64,000 nucleotides of DNA, taken from assembly GCF_002813445.1 (NCBI RefSeq), contig NZ_PHHD01000001.1, positions 3,782,001 through 3,846,000 of the forward strand. The letters run 5' to 3'. Shown here piece by piece: positions 52,138 to 61,628 of the stretch (positions are counted from its first letter, which is position 1; each line of letters begins with the position of its first letter). Both the position numbers and the translations under genes were made by a program. The notes beneath the pieces were generated by a model that was not told the DNA's origin, searched no databases, and saw only the letters and a program-made list of their open reading frames with translations. The DNA comes from Pseudomonas tolaasii NCPPB 2192 (GTDB taxonomy: Bacteria > Pseudomonadota > Gammaproteobacteria > Pseudomonadales > Pseudomonadaceae).

Positions 52138-53148
52138 ATGACCCAGACCTTTGAAATCGCCGTGATCGGCGCCACCGGCACCGTGGGTGAAACCCTGGTG
52201 CAGATTCTCGAAGAGCTGGATTTTCCGGTAGGCACCCTGTACCTGCTGGCAGGCAGCAACTCCGCGGGCGCGTCGGTAGCGTTTCGCGGCAAGAACGTGC
52301 GGGTCAGGGAAGTGGATGAGTTTGACTTCAGCAAGGCCCAGCTGGCGTTCTTCGCCGCCGGCCCGGCCGTGACCCTGAGTTTTGCCCCGCGCGCCACGGC
52401 TGCGGGGTGCTCGGTGATCGATCTGTCTGGCGCCTTGCCGATTGAACAGGCGCCGCAGGTGGTGCCCGAAGCCAATGCCCACGTGCTCAAAGGCCTGAAA
52501 AAACCCTTCCAGCTCGGCAGCCCAAGCCCGTCCGCCACCAACCTGGCGGTCGTGCTGGCGCCGTTGCGCGGTTTGCTGGATATCCAGCGCGTCAATGTCA
52601 CCGCTAATCTGGCCGTTTCCGCCCAGGGCCGTGAAGCCGTCAGCGAGCTGGCCCGTCAGACCGCCGAGTTGTTGAACGTGCGCCCGCTGGAGCCGAAGTT
52701 TTTTGATAGGCAGATGGCTTTCAACCTGCTGGCACAAGTCGGCACGCCGGACGCCCAGGGTCATACAGCCCTGGAGAAACGTTTCGTACACGAATTGCGC
52801 GCGGTGCTGGAAACTCCTTTACTCAAGGTTTCTGCAACCTGCGTTCAAGCCCCGGTGTTTTTTGGCGATAGCCTGACGGTGTCGTTGCAATTGGCAGCAC
52901 CGGTTGACCTTGGCGCAGTCAACCGTGCGCTCGACGCTGCGCCAGGCATCGAGCGGGTGGAGGAGGGCGATTACCCTACAGCCGTGGGCGATGCGGTGGG
53001 GCAGGATGTGGTTTACGTAGGGCGGGTCCGCACAGGCGTGGATGACCCCGCGGAACTAAATCTGTGGCTGACGTCAGATAACGTACGCAAAGGCTCTGCG
53101 CTCAACGCCGTCCAGCTGGCTCAGTTGTTGATAAAAGGCCTTGTGTAA
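52138..53148 (+). CDS. Aspartate-semialdehyde-dehydrogenase paralog without catalytic Cys (Usg-like)
   Basis: This 336-residue protein has the family's NADP-binding start (FEIAVIGATGTVGETLVQILEE). Where active enzymes carry G-N-C, it reads LGSPSPSATNLAVVL with no Cys. Later motifs are also weakened. Catalysis as Asd is therefore unlikely. It matches the Usg-type homologs encoded near fimV and truA in gamma-proteobacteria. Function unknown. Confidence 0.87.
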   Translation: MTQTFEIAVIGATGTVGETLVQILEELDFPVGTLYLLAGSNSAGASVAFRGKNVRVREVDEFDFSKAQLAFFAAGPAVTLSFAPRATAAGCSVIDLSGALPIEQAPQVVPEANAHVLKGLKKPFQLGSPSPSATNLAVVLAPLRGLLDIQRVNVTANLAVSAQGREAVSELARQTAELLNVRPLEPKFFDRQMAFNLLAQVGTPDAQGHTALEKRFVHELRAVLETPLLKVSATCVQAPVFFGDSLTVSLQLAAPVDLGAVNRALDAAPGIERVEEGDYPTAVGDAVGQDVVYVGRVRTGVDDPAELNLWLTSDNVRKGSALNAVQLAQLLIKGLV

Positions 53149-53309
53149 AAGATACTTGGCGGCAATTTGTAGATTGATTCTAACCAGGCGCTATGCTTGG
53201 CCCCAGCAGGAACAGTTGCGCGTCGGTGACCTATCGGCTCGCCATGCCTTATGGCAGCGGTTACCCACCTTCTCGCAAGCCGGGGAGTGTTCAGACAAAG
53301 GATGAGGCT

Positions 53310-55868
53310 ATGGTTCAAGTTCGCAAACTGGTGTTAGCAATAGCGGCCGCCTCGGCGCTGTCTTCCGGTATGGCGCAGGCGCTGCAGCTGGGGGAGATGA
53401 CCCTCAAGTCGAAGTTGAACCAGCCCTTGTCGGTGGAAATTGAATTGCTTGATGTCGGCGGCCTCACCGCTTCCGAGATCACGCCGAGCCTGGCATCCGA
53501 CCAGGCATTTGTTGATGCGGGCGTGGATCGCCAAGCGTTTCTCAACGACCTGACGTTTACGCCAGTGGTCAACCCGAGCGGTCGCAGCGTGGTGCGTGTC
53601 ACCTCCAGCAAGCCGCTTCCGGATTCTTACGTGCGATTCCTGCTGCAGGTGCAGTGGCCCAATGGCCGCCTGATGCGCGACTACAGCGTGTTGCTCGACC
53701 CGGCCAAATTCGATCAGGCTGCGCCGACCGCCAGCCCGACTCCTGCCGCTCCGCGCTTGAGCGCGCCGGGCAACAAGGCGCCTGCCGTCAGTAAGTCTGC
53801 CCAGCACACCACGACTTCTCGCGACACGTTGTGGGAAATTGCGGAGAAGAATCGCAATGGGGCGTCTGTACAACAGACCATGCTGGCCATCCAGGCGCTC
53901 AACCCGGACGCTTTTGTCGACGGCAACATCAACCGTTTGAAAACCGGCCAGGTCCTGCGCCTGCCGGATCGCGTGCAAGCCACCAGCCTGCCGCAACCCC
54001 AGGCCATTGCTGAAGTAAGCGCGCAAAACGCCGCCTGGCGTGAAGGTCGTCGCACGGCCAGTAATCAGGCGCTGGGCAAGCAACAGCTGGATGCCACCCG
54101 GCGCACCGAGGCGGGCAATGCGCCGTCGAGCACCAATGCCAAGGACAACTTGAGCCTGGTGTCTGCCGAGTCCGCCAAAAAAGGTGCGAAAGGCAAAGCT
54201 GGCGACAGCCGGGCGCTGAGCGACAAACTGGCGATGACCCAGGAACAACTGGACACTACGCGCCGCGACAACGAAGAGCTGAAAAGCCGTGCGGCCGACT
54301 TGCAGAGCCAGTTGGACAAGCTGCAAAAACTGATTCAGCTGAAAAACGACCAGTTGGCGCGTTTGCAAGCCGAAAAAGGCGACCCGGCAGCCGCCGCGAT
54401 GCCGGCTCAGTTGGCCGCTGAACCGGCGGCCACTGCGGCCGCACCTGCGCCTGCGGCAGCGCCCGCCACCGCCGCGCCCACGCCTGAGCCGGTCAAGCCG
54501 GATGCGGCGCCTGCCAACACCGAAGGCAAATTCAATGACCTGCTGACCAACCCGATTGTGCTTGGCGTAATCGGCGGTGCGGCGGGGCTGGTGGTGTTGC
54601 TGCTCCTGCTGCTGTGGGCGCGCCATCGCAATGCTCGCCGCGAAGAGGAAAAACACCTGCGCATGGCGCGCGCGCTGGCCGAGGAGCCGGCATTCACCGC
54701 CAACGTTGATCACGATCTGCCGCCTGACAGCTTCGAAGGCCTGGAAGTCCCGCCGCCAAACGTCAAACTCGCCGCCGCTCCGGCCCCTGCACCCGCAGTT
54801 GAGCCGGTTGTGGTGCCGACGGTCGCCTCTGTGCTGGCACCCCTGGCGGTTGCCGTGGCACCGCAGAATTCCAGCGACGCGTTGGCGCAAGCCCAGTCCC
54901 ATATCGACCGCGGCCACCTGAACCAGGCTGCAGATGTATTGCAGCAAGCGATCAAGCACGAGCCGAAACGCAGCGACCTGCGTTTGAAATTGCTGGAAGT
55001 GTATGGCCTGCAAGGCGACAAGGACGGTTTCGTCACTCAGGAGCGCCAACTGGTGGCCAATGGTGAAAACCACGCCCAGGTTGAACAGCTCAAGAGCCGC
55101 TTCCCGGCCATGGCGGTGCTGGCCGCCGGCGTAAGTGCCGCCGTGGCCGCCGCAGCGCTCGATGCGCAATACGTTAAAGAATTACTGGAAGACAAACCGG
55201 CAGCGCCGGCCCCGGAACCTGAGGCTTTCGACACGGATTTCGACCTGAGCCTGGATGATCTGGAAGCCGCTTCGCCTGCTGTGGTCACGCCCGAAGACGA
55301 GTTGAGCTTCGAGTCGGTGCTGCAACAACAGACCGAAGCCAAGGCCAGCCGGGACGATCTGTCGGACTTTGACCTTGACCTGCAACTGGAACAGCCTGCG
55401 TCGCAATCCGATGATGACTTTCTTTCCGGTCTTGAAGCGCAGATGAAGGACGTGCCACCGGTTGAGCCGCCGACGTTGACGCCTGCCGCGCTGGACGATT
55501 TCGACTTGCCGGAAGATTTCGATCTGTCCCTGGCTGATGAGCCTGCCGCTGCGACCGGTGCGAAGCCGGATGCGTTTGCGTCGGAACTGGATGACGTGAA
55601 TGCCGAGCTGGATCGTCTGTCCCAAAGCCTGGAACATCCGCCGATCGAGCCGTCTTTCACCGCTGACGACGCCGCGCTGGACAGTGATGAGCCGGAATTC
55701 GACTTCCTGTCCGGCACCGACGAGGTCGCCACCAAACTGGACCTGGCCCAGGCGTACATCGACATGGGCGATGCCGACGGCGCGCGGGACATTCTTTCCG
55801 AAGTGCTGACCGAGGGGGATGAGGCCCAGCGTGGCGAGGCCAAGGAAATGCTTGGCCGGTTGGCGTAA
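53310..55868 (+). CDS. fimV: FimV, polar inner-membrane hub protein
   Basis: About 852 residues from ATG 53310 (MVQVRKLVLAIAAASALSSGMAQALQLGEM). It has a signal peptide, a FimV N-terminal domain (LGEMTLKSKLNQPLSVEIELLDV), a LysM-type peptidoglycan module (RDTLWEIAEKNRNG, about residues 168-220), a coiled coil, one membrane helix near residues 413-436, TPR-like repeats and a long acidic region. It ends in the conserved FimV C-terminus (ATKLDLAQAYIDMGDADGARDILSEVL). It organises type IV pili and polar signalling. Confidence 0.95.
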   Translation: MVQVRKLVLAIAAASALSSGMAQALQLGEMTLKSKLNQPLSVEIELLDVGGLTASEITPSLASDQAFVDAGVDRQAFLNDLTFTPVVNPSGRSVVRVTSSKPLPDSYVRFLLQVQWPNGRLMRDYSVLLDPAKFDQAAPTASPTPAAPRLSAPGNKAPAVSKSAQHTTTSRDTLWEIAEKNRNGASVQQTMLAIQALNPDAFVDGNINRLKTGQVLRLPDRVQATSLPQPQAIAEVSAQNAAWREGRRTASNQALGKQQLDATRRTEAGNAPSSTNAKDNLSLVSAESAKKGAKGKAGDSRALSDKLAMTQEQLDTTRRDNEELKSRAADLQSQLDKLQKLIQLKNDQLARLQAEKGDPAAAAMPAQLAAEPAATAAAPAPAAAPATAAPTPEPVKPDAAPANTEGKFNDLLTNPIVLGVIGGAAGLVVLLLLLLWARHRNARREEEKHLRMARALAEEPAFTANVDHDLPPDSFEGLEVPPPNVKLAAAPAPAPAVEPVVVPTVASVLAPLAVAVAPQNSSDALAQAQSHIDRGHLNQAADVLQQAIKHEPKRSDLRLKLLEVYGLQGDKDGFVTQERQLVANGENHAQVEQLKSRFPAMAVLAAGVSAAVAAAALDAQYVKELLEDKPAAPAPEPEAFDTDFDLSLDDLEAASPAVVTPEDELSFESVLQQQTEAKASRDDLSDFDLDLQLEQPASQSDDDFLSGLEAQMKDVPPVEPPTLTPAALDDFDLPEDFDLSLADEPAAATGAKPDAFASELDDVNAELDRLSQSLEHPPIEPSFTADDAALDSDEPEFDFLSGTDEVATKLDLAQAYIDMGDADGARDILSEVLTEGDEAQRGEAKEMLGRLA

Positions 55869-55887
55869 ATTTTAGCGTCTGATCCAG

Positions 55888-55917
55888 CGGCGACCTTCGG
55901 GTCGCCGTTTTGCTTTT
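55888..55917 (+). terminator. Rho-independent terminator of fimV
   Basis: Arms CGGCGACC and GGTCGCCG close a TTCG tetraloop and run into TTTTGCTTTT, 20 bases after the fimV stop. Confidence 0.92.
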
Positions 55918-55919
55918 CT

Positions 55920-56003
55920 GTGGGAGCTGGCTTGCCTGCGATAGTATCACCCGGGCTTGCCTGAAAGACCGAGCCGCCTGAATCGCAGGCAAGCCAGCTC
56001 CCA
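55920..56003. repeat. REP pair
   Basis: A forward copy (GTGGGAGCTGGCTTGCCTGCGATAG) and a reverse copy ending CCAGCTCCCAC lie directly after the fimV terminator. Confidence 0.88.
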
Positions 56004-56133
56004 CAGAAATCAGCGACTCAAGGGGCAGCCCCACAAAATGGCCCAAGTTCAGGTTTGCCGCCTATAATGGCCGCCTTTGCGTAACCCATCAGGCTCTCAG
56101 TTCTTGGCAAATATAGATAACGCGGCCGCCGAA

Positions 56134-56958
56134 ATGGCGGCCGCAGGCTTTTACCGCATCGCCCTCGGCGTGGAATACAAAGGTTCGCGCTATCGCGGCT
56201 GGCAGCGCCAGGCCTCCGGTGTGCTGACGGTGCAGGAAACCCTCGAAAACGCACTGTCGAAAGTCGCCGACTCGCCGGTGTCGCTGATGTGCGCCGGGCG
56301 TACCGACGCGGGCGTGCATGCCTGTGGTCAGGTGGTGCACTTCGACACCCAGGCTGAACGGTCGATGAAGGCCTGGGTGATGGGCGCCAATATCAATTTG
56401 CCCCATGACGTCAGTGTCAGTTGGGCCAAGGTCATGCCTGCGCATTTTCATGCGCGCTTCAAGGCCATCGCCCGGCGCTACCGCTATGTGATCTACAACG
56501 ACCAGATCCGCCCGGCGCACCTCAACGAAGAAATCACCTGGAATCATCGCCCGCTGGATGCCGAGCGCATGGCCGAGGCCGCGCAGTATCTGGTCGGTGT
56601 GCATGACTTCAGCGCGTTTCGGGCCGGCCAGTGCCAGGCCAAGTCGCCGATCAAGGAAGTGCATCATCTGCGGGTGACCCGTCATGGCAAGATGATTGTG
56701 CTGGATATCCGCGCCGGGGCGTTCCTGCACCATATGGTGCGCAATATTGCAGGTGTGTTGATGACCATCGGCACCGGTGAGCGTCCGGTCGAATGGGCCA
56801 GGGAAGTGCTGGAGAGCCGCATTCGTCGCACTGGCGGCGTGACGGCGCACCCCTTCGGGCTCTATCTGGTCGATGTCGAATATCGCGATGAGTTCGAGTT
56901 GCCGGAACGTTTCATCGGGCCACACTTCCTCACAGGTTTCAGCGAACTTGGCGGCTGA
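56134..56958 (+). CDS. truA: tRNA pseudouridine(38-40) synthase
   Basis: About 274 residues. I place the start at ATG 56134 (MAAAGFYRIALGVEYKGSRYRGWQRQ), but upstream in-frame codons to 56077 leave it uncertain. The catalytic Asp is in AGRTDAGVHACGQVVHF. Other family motifs (RARYRY-like RYRYVIYND, GVHDFSAFRA, GAFLHHMVRNI) are present. It modifies the tRNA anticodon stem-loop. It lies 63 bases before trpF. Confidence 0.95.
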   Translation: MAAAGFYRIALGVEYKGSRYRGWQRQASGVLTVQETLENALSKVADSPVSLMCAGRTDAGVHACGQVVHFDTQAERSMKAWVMGANINLPHDVSVSWAKVMPAHFHARFKAIARRYRYVIYNDQIRPAHLNEEITWNHRPLDAERMAEAAQYLVGVHDFSAFRAGQCQAKSPIKEVHHLRVTRHGKMIVLDIRAGAFLHHMVRNIAGVLMTIGTGERPVEWAREVLESRIRRTGGVTAHPFGLYLVDVEYRDEFELPERFIGPHFLTGFSELGG

Positions 56959-57021
56959 CGCCCGGAATTGCTTTTGTTACCATCCGGGACTTTCTCGGTC
57001 CAACCCCTGAGGTTTCACGAC

Positions 57022-57654
57022 ATGCCAGCCGTTCGCAGCAAGATTTGCGGAATCACCCGCATCGAAGACGCGCTGGCGGCAGTCGAAGCGGGGTCGGATG
57101 CCATCGGTTTTGTGTTTTATGCCAAAAGCCCCCGGGCAGTTAACGTGCTGCAGGCGCGGGCGATCATCGCTGAGCTGCCGCCGTTCGTGACCACCGTGGG
57201 GTTGTTCGTCAACGCCAGCCGCTGCGAACTTAATGAAACCCTGGATGCCGTACAACTGGACATGTTGCAGTTCCATGGCGACGAAAGCCCCGATGAATGC
57301 GAGAGCTACGGGCGGCCGTATATCAAGGCGCTGCGTGTCAAGGCCGGGGATGATATTGCCGCAGCGTGTGCTGCCTACACCAGCGCCCGCGGGATTCTGC
57401 TCGACACCTATGTTGAAGGCGTGCCCGGCGGCACCGGCGAGGCGTTTGACTGGTCGCTGATTCCCTTGGGGTTGAGCAAGCCGATTATCCTGGCGGGCGG
57501 GCTCAACCCGGCGAATGTCGGGGCGGCCATCGAGCAGGTCCGGCCCTACGCCGTGGATGTCAGCGGCGGGGTGGAGCAGGGCAAGGGCATCAAGGATCAC
57601 GGCAAGATCCGCGCATTCATGCGGGTCGTGCGCGACAGTGGTAACGGTATGTGA
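57022..57654 (+). CDS. trpF: Phosphoribosylanthranilate isomerase
   Basis: About 210 residues from ATG 57022 (MPAVRSKICGITRIEDA). The catalytic Cys is in KICGIT and the catalytic Asp region in LLDTYVEG. The phosphate-binding GGTG and SGGVE motifs are present. It performs the third step of tryptophan synthesis. The gap to accD (57655-57898) shows no convincing gene. Confidence 0.96.
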   Translation: MPAVRSKICGITRIEDALAAVEAGSDAIGFVFYAKSPRAVNVLQARAIIAELPPFVTTVGLFVNASRCELNETLDAVQLDMLQFHGDESPDECESYGRPYIKALRVKAGDDIAAACAAYTSARGILLDTYVEGVPGGTGEAFDWSLIPLGLSKPIILAGGLNPANVGAAIEQVRPYAVDVSGGVEQGKGIKDHGKIRAFMRVVRDSGNGM

Positions 57655-57898
57655 CGGCTGGCAGTCTGCCGCCGTCCATAACTACCACTGTGTAAAACAG
57701 CCCGGCGCCGCCTGTGGGAGGCCCGGTAATGAAGTGGCAACCCTGCACGGGCAGGTTGTCTGGAAGGCTGAGGATGCAGGCAGGAATTGGCAGGTCGAAC
57801 GTCTGACCCCGTCCCGCACGCATCATCGCCACATATGAATTTAGCTCAAGGGCATACGCGGGGCTGTGTTCAAGCCACCGGTACTGGAGAAAGAAAGC

Positions 57899-58819
57899 AT
57901 GAGCAACTGGTTAGTAGACAAACTGATCCCTTCGATCATGCGTTCCGAGGTGAAGAAAAGCTCGGTTCCTGAAGGTCTTTGGCACAAGTGCCCATCCTGC
58001 GACGCGGTGCTGTACCGCCCTGAGCTGGAAAAGACCCTGGATGTTTGCCCCAAGTGCAACCACCACATGCGTATCGGCGCTCGCGCCCGCATCGACATCT
58101 TCCTGGATGCCGACGGCCGCAACGAGCTGGGTGCGGACCTGGAGCCGGTTGACCGTCTCAAGTTCCGCGACGGCAAGAAGTACAAGGACCGCCTGACCGC
58201 TGCGCAAAAGCAGACTGGCGAGAAAGACGCGCTGATCTCCGTCAGCGGCAAGCTGCTGGGCATGCCGGTTGTGGTGTCGGCCTTTGAGTTCTCCTTCATG
58301 GGCGGTTCCATGGGCGCCATCGTCGGTGAGCGCTTTGTGCGCGCTGCCAACTACGCGCTGGAAAACCGTTGCCCGATGATCTGCTTCGCCGCCTCCGGTG
58401 GTGCGCGCATGCAGGAAGCCTTGATCTCCCTGATGCAAATGGCCAAGACCTCCGCGGTACTGGCGCGTCTGCGCGAAGAAGGCATTCCGTTCATCTCCGT
58501 ATTGACCGACCCTGTCTACGGCGGCGTTTCCGCCAGCCTGGCCATGCTGGGTGACGTGATCGTCGGCGAGCCAAAAGCGCTGATCGGCTTTGCCGGCCCG
58601 CGTGTGATCGAGCAGACCGTGCGTGAAAAACTGCCGGAAGGCTTCCAGCGCAGCGAGTTCCTGCTGGAGCATGGCGCGATCGACCTGATCATTCCGCGCG
58701 GTGAGCTGCGTCCACGCCTGGGCAACCTGCTTGCACAGATGATGGGCTTGCCGACCCCTGTCTACGTCGCGCCTAAAATCGAACCTATCGTCGTTCCACC
58801 GGTGCCAGCAAACCTATGA
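57899..58819 (+). CDS. accD: Acetyl-CoA carboxylase carboxyltransferase, beta subunit
   Basis: This 306-residue protein starts at ATG 57899 (MSNWLVDKLIPSIMRSEVKKSSVPEGLWHKC). The zinc ribbon CPSC ... CPKC is followed by the carboxyltransferase core (SFMGGSMGAIVGERFVRA; SGGARMQEALISLMQMAKTSAVL). It makes malonyl-CoA for fatty-acid synthesis together with AccA. Its stop overlaps the folC start (ATGA). Confidence 0.98.
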   Translation: MSNWLVDKLIPSIMRSEVKKSSVPEGLWHKCPSCDAVLYRPELEKTLDVCPKCNHHMRIGARARIDIFLDADGRNELGADLEPVDRLKFRDGKKYKDRLTAAQKQTGEKDALISVSGKLLGMPVVVSAFEFSFMGGSMGAIVGERFVRAANYALENRCPMICFAASGGARMQEALISLMQMAKTSAVLARLREEGIPFISVLTDPVYGGVSASLAMLGDVIVGEPKALIGFAGPRVIEQTVREKLPEGFQRSEFLLEHGAIDLIIPRGELRPRLGNLLAQMMGLPTPVYVAPKIEPIVVPPVPANL

Positions 58820-60123
58820 CCCAACGTACCCTGGGCGAATGGCTCGCCTACCTTGAGCAGTTGCATCCGTCAGCCATCGACATGGGCCTGGAGCGCTCGC
58901 AACAGGTAGCGGCCCGCCTCGGGTTGGGCCGCCCGGCGCCGCGAGTGATCACGGTGACCGGCACCAATGGCAAAGGCTCGACGTGCGCCTTTGTCGCCGC
59001 ACTGCTGCAGGCCCAAGGGCTGAAAGTGGGTGTGTACAACTCCCCACACCTGCTGCGCTACAACGAGCGGGTGCAGCTCAATGGCGTAGAAGCCACGGAC
59101 GAGCAACTCTGCGAAGCCTTCGCCGCGCTGGATGTGGGCCGAGGCGATATCTCCCTGACCTATTTCGAAATGGGCACTCTCGCGGCATTTTGGTTGTTCG
59201 AGCGTGAGCAACTGGATGTGGTCGTGCTGGAAGTCGGCCTGGGCGGGCGCCTGGACACGGTCAACGTAGTGGATGCCGACCTGGCGTTGATCACCAGCAT
59301 TGGTGTCGACCATGCTGATTACCTGGGCAATACCCGCGAGTCCGTGGCCTTTGAAAAGGCCGGGATTTTCCGCCACGGCAAGCCTGCATTGTGTGGTGAT
59401 ATCGATCCGCCGCACACCTTGCTCGACAAGGTGCGCGAGCTGGATTGTCCGTTCTACCTGCGCGGCCGTGAATTCAATCTGGAAATTGGCACTCAATACT
59501 GGCAGTGGCGCGGTCGGGATGCGCGCGGGCAAGTGGTTGAATTACGCGATTTGCCGCTGCTGAACCTGCCGATGGAAAACGCAGCGCTGGCCTTGCAGGC
59601 CTATTTGCTGCTGGATCTGCCATGGAATGCCGAGCAGATCGCTGCGACCTTGCTGTCGACGCGTGTCGTCGGTCGCCTGGATCGTCGTTTCTTCGAGTGG
59701 AATGGCAAGCGGCTGAACCTGCTGCTGGACGTGGGGCACAACCCTCATGCCGCCGAATACCTGGCGCAACGCCTCTCCCGTACGCCGCCCGCCGGCCGTC
59801 GCCTCGCGGTGTTTGGCTTGCTGGCGGACAAGGACCTGGAGGGCGTGGTTGCGCCGTTGCTGGACAACGTTCAGTCCTGGGCAGTAGCGCCGCTGGATAC
59901 GCCGCGCAGCCGCCCGGCTGCCGAGCTTGAATCGGCCTTGCAGAACCTTGGCGCGCCGGTGGCGTCGTATGCAAGCGTTACGGCGGCACTTGAAGCGCAG
60001 TGTGCGGTGGCGACGACGGACGACGAGATTCTGTTGTTCGGATCATTTTATTGTGTTGCCGAGGCGCTCGAGTGGTTGGCCCGGCGCTCCACGGAGGAAG
60101 CTGCACATGGCATTACTGGATAG
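58816..60123 (+). CDS. folC: Folylpolyglutamate / dihydrofolate synthase
   Basis: This 435-residue protein has the P-loop VTGTNGKGSTCAFV and the Mur-ligase fold motifs (SPHLLRYNERVQLNG; TSIGVDHADYLGNTRESVAFEKAGIFR; DVGHNPHA). It adds glutamate to dihydropteroate and folates. It overlaps accD by four bases and the next gene by 17. Confidence 0.97.
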   Translation: MTQRTLGEWLAYLEQLHPSAIDMGLERSQQVAARLGLGRPAPRVITVTGTNGKGSTCAFVAALLQAQGLKVGVYNSPHLLRYNERVQLNGVEATDEQLCEAFAALDVGRGDISLTYFEMGTLAAFWLFEREQLDVVVLEVGLGGRLDTVNVVDADLALITSIGVDHADYLGNTRESVAFEKAGIFRHGKPALCGDIDPPHTLLDKVRELDCPFYLRGREFNLEIGTQYWQWRGRDARGQVVELRDLPLLNLPMENAALALQAYLLLDLPWNAEQIAATLLSTRVVGRLDRRFFEWNGKRLNLLLDVGHNPHAAEYLAQRLSRTPPAGRRLAVFGLLADKDLEGVVAPLLDNVQSWAVAPLDTPRSRPAAELESALQNLGAPVASYASVTAALEAQCAVATTDDEILLFGSFYCVAEALEWLARRSTEEAAHGITG

Positions 60124-60772
60124 CGCATACAAGCAGCGAATGGTCGGAGCCCTGGTGTTGGTGGCGTTGGCGGTGATTTTCCTGCCGATGCTGTTTTCCC
60201 GTCAGGATGAGCAGCGTCAGGTCGTGGTGGAGGCTCCTGCTGCACCCCAGGCGCCCGCGATGCCCCAGGTTCAGGTTGAACCCGTGGTGGTGCCTGAGCC
60301 GCAGGCATTGCCGGAGGAAGAACCGGTGCCGACCGATGCGGAAGTGGCTGCCCAGCAGCCGCCATCAGCGCCTGTGCAGCCGAGCGTGCCGGTGGTCAAG
60401 CCGGCACCTGCTCCGGCGCCGGCCGTGGCCGGCAAACCGGCCGCACCAGCGCCTGCGCCCAAGCCGGTAGCGCCGCAGCCTGCTGCGCCGGGTAAGCCGG
60501 ATGTGGGTCAGAGCCGCATCGATCCGAATGGCTTGCCAATCAGTTGGTCCATCCAGGTGGCCAGCCTGGGTAATCGTGAAGGTGCTGATGCCTTGCAGAA
60601 AAAGCTGCGCAGCCAGGGCTATAACGCCTACATCCGCAGCGCCGAAGGCAAGAACCGCGTGTTTATCGGGCCGCTGATCGAGCGTGCCGAGGCGGACCGC
60701 CTGCGCGACCTGCTGGATCGCCAGCAGAACCTCAAAGGCTTTGTCACCCGATTCCAGCCTGAACGCGGTTAA
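60107..60772 (+). CDS. SPOR-domain membrane protein (DedD-like)
   Basis: About 221 residues from ATG 60107 (MALLDSAYKQRMVGALVLVALAVIFLPMLF), so it has one N-terminal membrane helix. A Pro/Ala-rich linker spans about residues 35-140, and a C-terminal SPOR domain (SWSIQVASLGNREGADALQKKLRSQGYNAYIRSAEGKNRVFIGPLIERAEAD) binds denuded septal peptidoglycan. Position between folC and cvpA is conserved for DedD. Involved in cell division by family. Confidence 0.92.
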   Translation: MALLDSAYKQRMVGALVLVALAVIFLPMLFSRQDEQRQVVVEAPAAPQAPAMPQVQVEPVVVPEPQALPEEEPVPTDAEVAAQQPPSAPVQPSVPVVKPAPAPAPAVAGKPAAPAPAPKPVAPQPAAPGKPDVGQSRIDPNGLPISWSIQVASLGNREGADALQKKLRSQGYNAYIRSAEGKNRVFIGPLIERAEADRLRDLLDRQQNLKGFVTRFQPERG

Positions 60773-60806
60773 TACCGTCGGTTTCTGGTTGGAATGCAAG
60801 CTGAAT

Positions 60807-60894
60807 GTGGGAGCTGGCTTGCCTGCAATGAAGGTGGTTCAGTCAACAGTGATGTTGAATGTTCCGGCCCCATTGCAGGCAAGCCAGCTCCCAC
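60807..60894. repeat. REP pair, variant core
   Basis: A forward copy (GTGGGAGCTGGCTTGCCTGCAATG) and a reverse copy (CATTGCAGGCAAGCCAGCTCCCAC) share the same compensated change, CAATG for CGATA. Confidence 0.88.
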
Positions 60895-61029
60895 ATTGGT
60901 TTTGGGGTGAGGTTGAAATCGGATGTTCCAACCCTAAACTGTTGATTTGCAACGCAGCCGCAATCACAGCTTACCGATAGCCCGGCGCTCTGCTAAAATG
61001 CGCCGCCTTATCCGTACGTAGGCTGCACT

Positions 61030-61587
61030 GTGCCATTTACCTGGGTTGATTGGGCGATCGTTGCCATCGTCGCCATCTCCGCTTTGATCAGTCTAAGCCG
61101 CGGCTTCGTAAAAGAAGCATTGTCGTTGCTGACCTGGATCATCGCAGGAGTCGTAGCCTGGATGTTCGGCGGTTCATTGTCGGTTTACCTGGCCGGATAC
61201 ATCGAAACACCTTCGGCTCGCGTCATCGCGGGCTGCGCCATCATGTTCATCGCCACGCTGCTGGTGGGGGCAATGGTCAATTATCTTATTGGCGAGTTGA
61301 TACGTGTCACCGGCCTCTCCGGGACCGATCGATTTCTCGGCATGGCCTTCGGTGCCGCGCGTGGCGCGTTGCTGGTGGTCGTGGCGGTCGGGCTTTTGAG
61401 CCTGGGGCCGGTACAGCAGGATTCGTGGTGGCAGGAGTCGGTACTCGTGCCAAAATTTCTATTGGTTGCAGATTGGTCCAAAAACCTCATTTTGGGGTGG
61501 AGCAGTCAGTGGCTGGCCAGCGGAATCAGCGTACCCGCTGATCTTCCGTTCAAGGAACACCTCTTGCCGGCCAAAACGCCTCAGTAA
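61030..61587 (+). CDS. cvpA: Colicin V production protein family
   Basis: This 185-residue protein begins at GTG 61030 (VPFTWVDWAIVAIVAISALISLSRGFVKEALSLLTW). Four hydrophobic helices and the SRGFVKE motif are typical of CvpA. It is a small inner-membrane protein linked to envelope stress tolerance and encoded with purF in many gamma-proteobacteria. purF follows after 41 bases. Confidence 0.95.
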   Translation: MPFTWVDWAIVAIVAISALISLSRGFVKEALSLLTWIIAGVVAWMFGGSLSVYLAGYIETPSARVIAGCAIMFIATLLVGAMVNYLIGELIRVTGLSGTDRFLGMAFGAARGALLVVVAVGLLSLGPVQQDSWWQESVLVPKFLLVADWSKNLILGWSSQWLASGISVPADLPFKEHLLPAKTPQ

Positions 61588-61628
61588 GTTGTGTTCAGTC
61601 AAGATTCATTAAGTAGGGGTTGCGTCGC

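Noticed and set aside
53334..55169. 611-residue open frame antisense to fimV
   Set aside because: It arises from GC-rich codon structure of fimV; its product is Arg/Gln/His-rich without domains.
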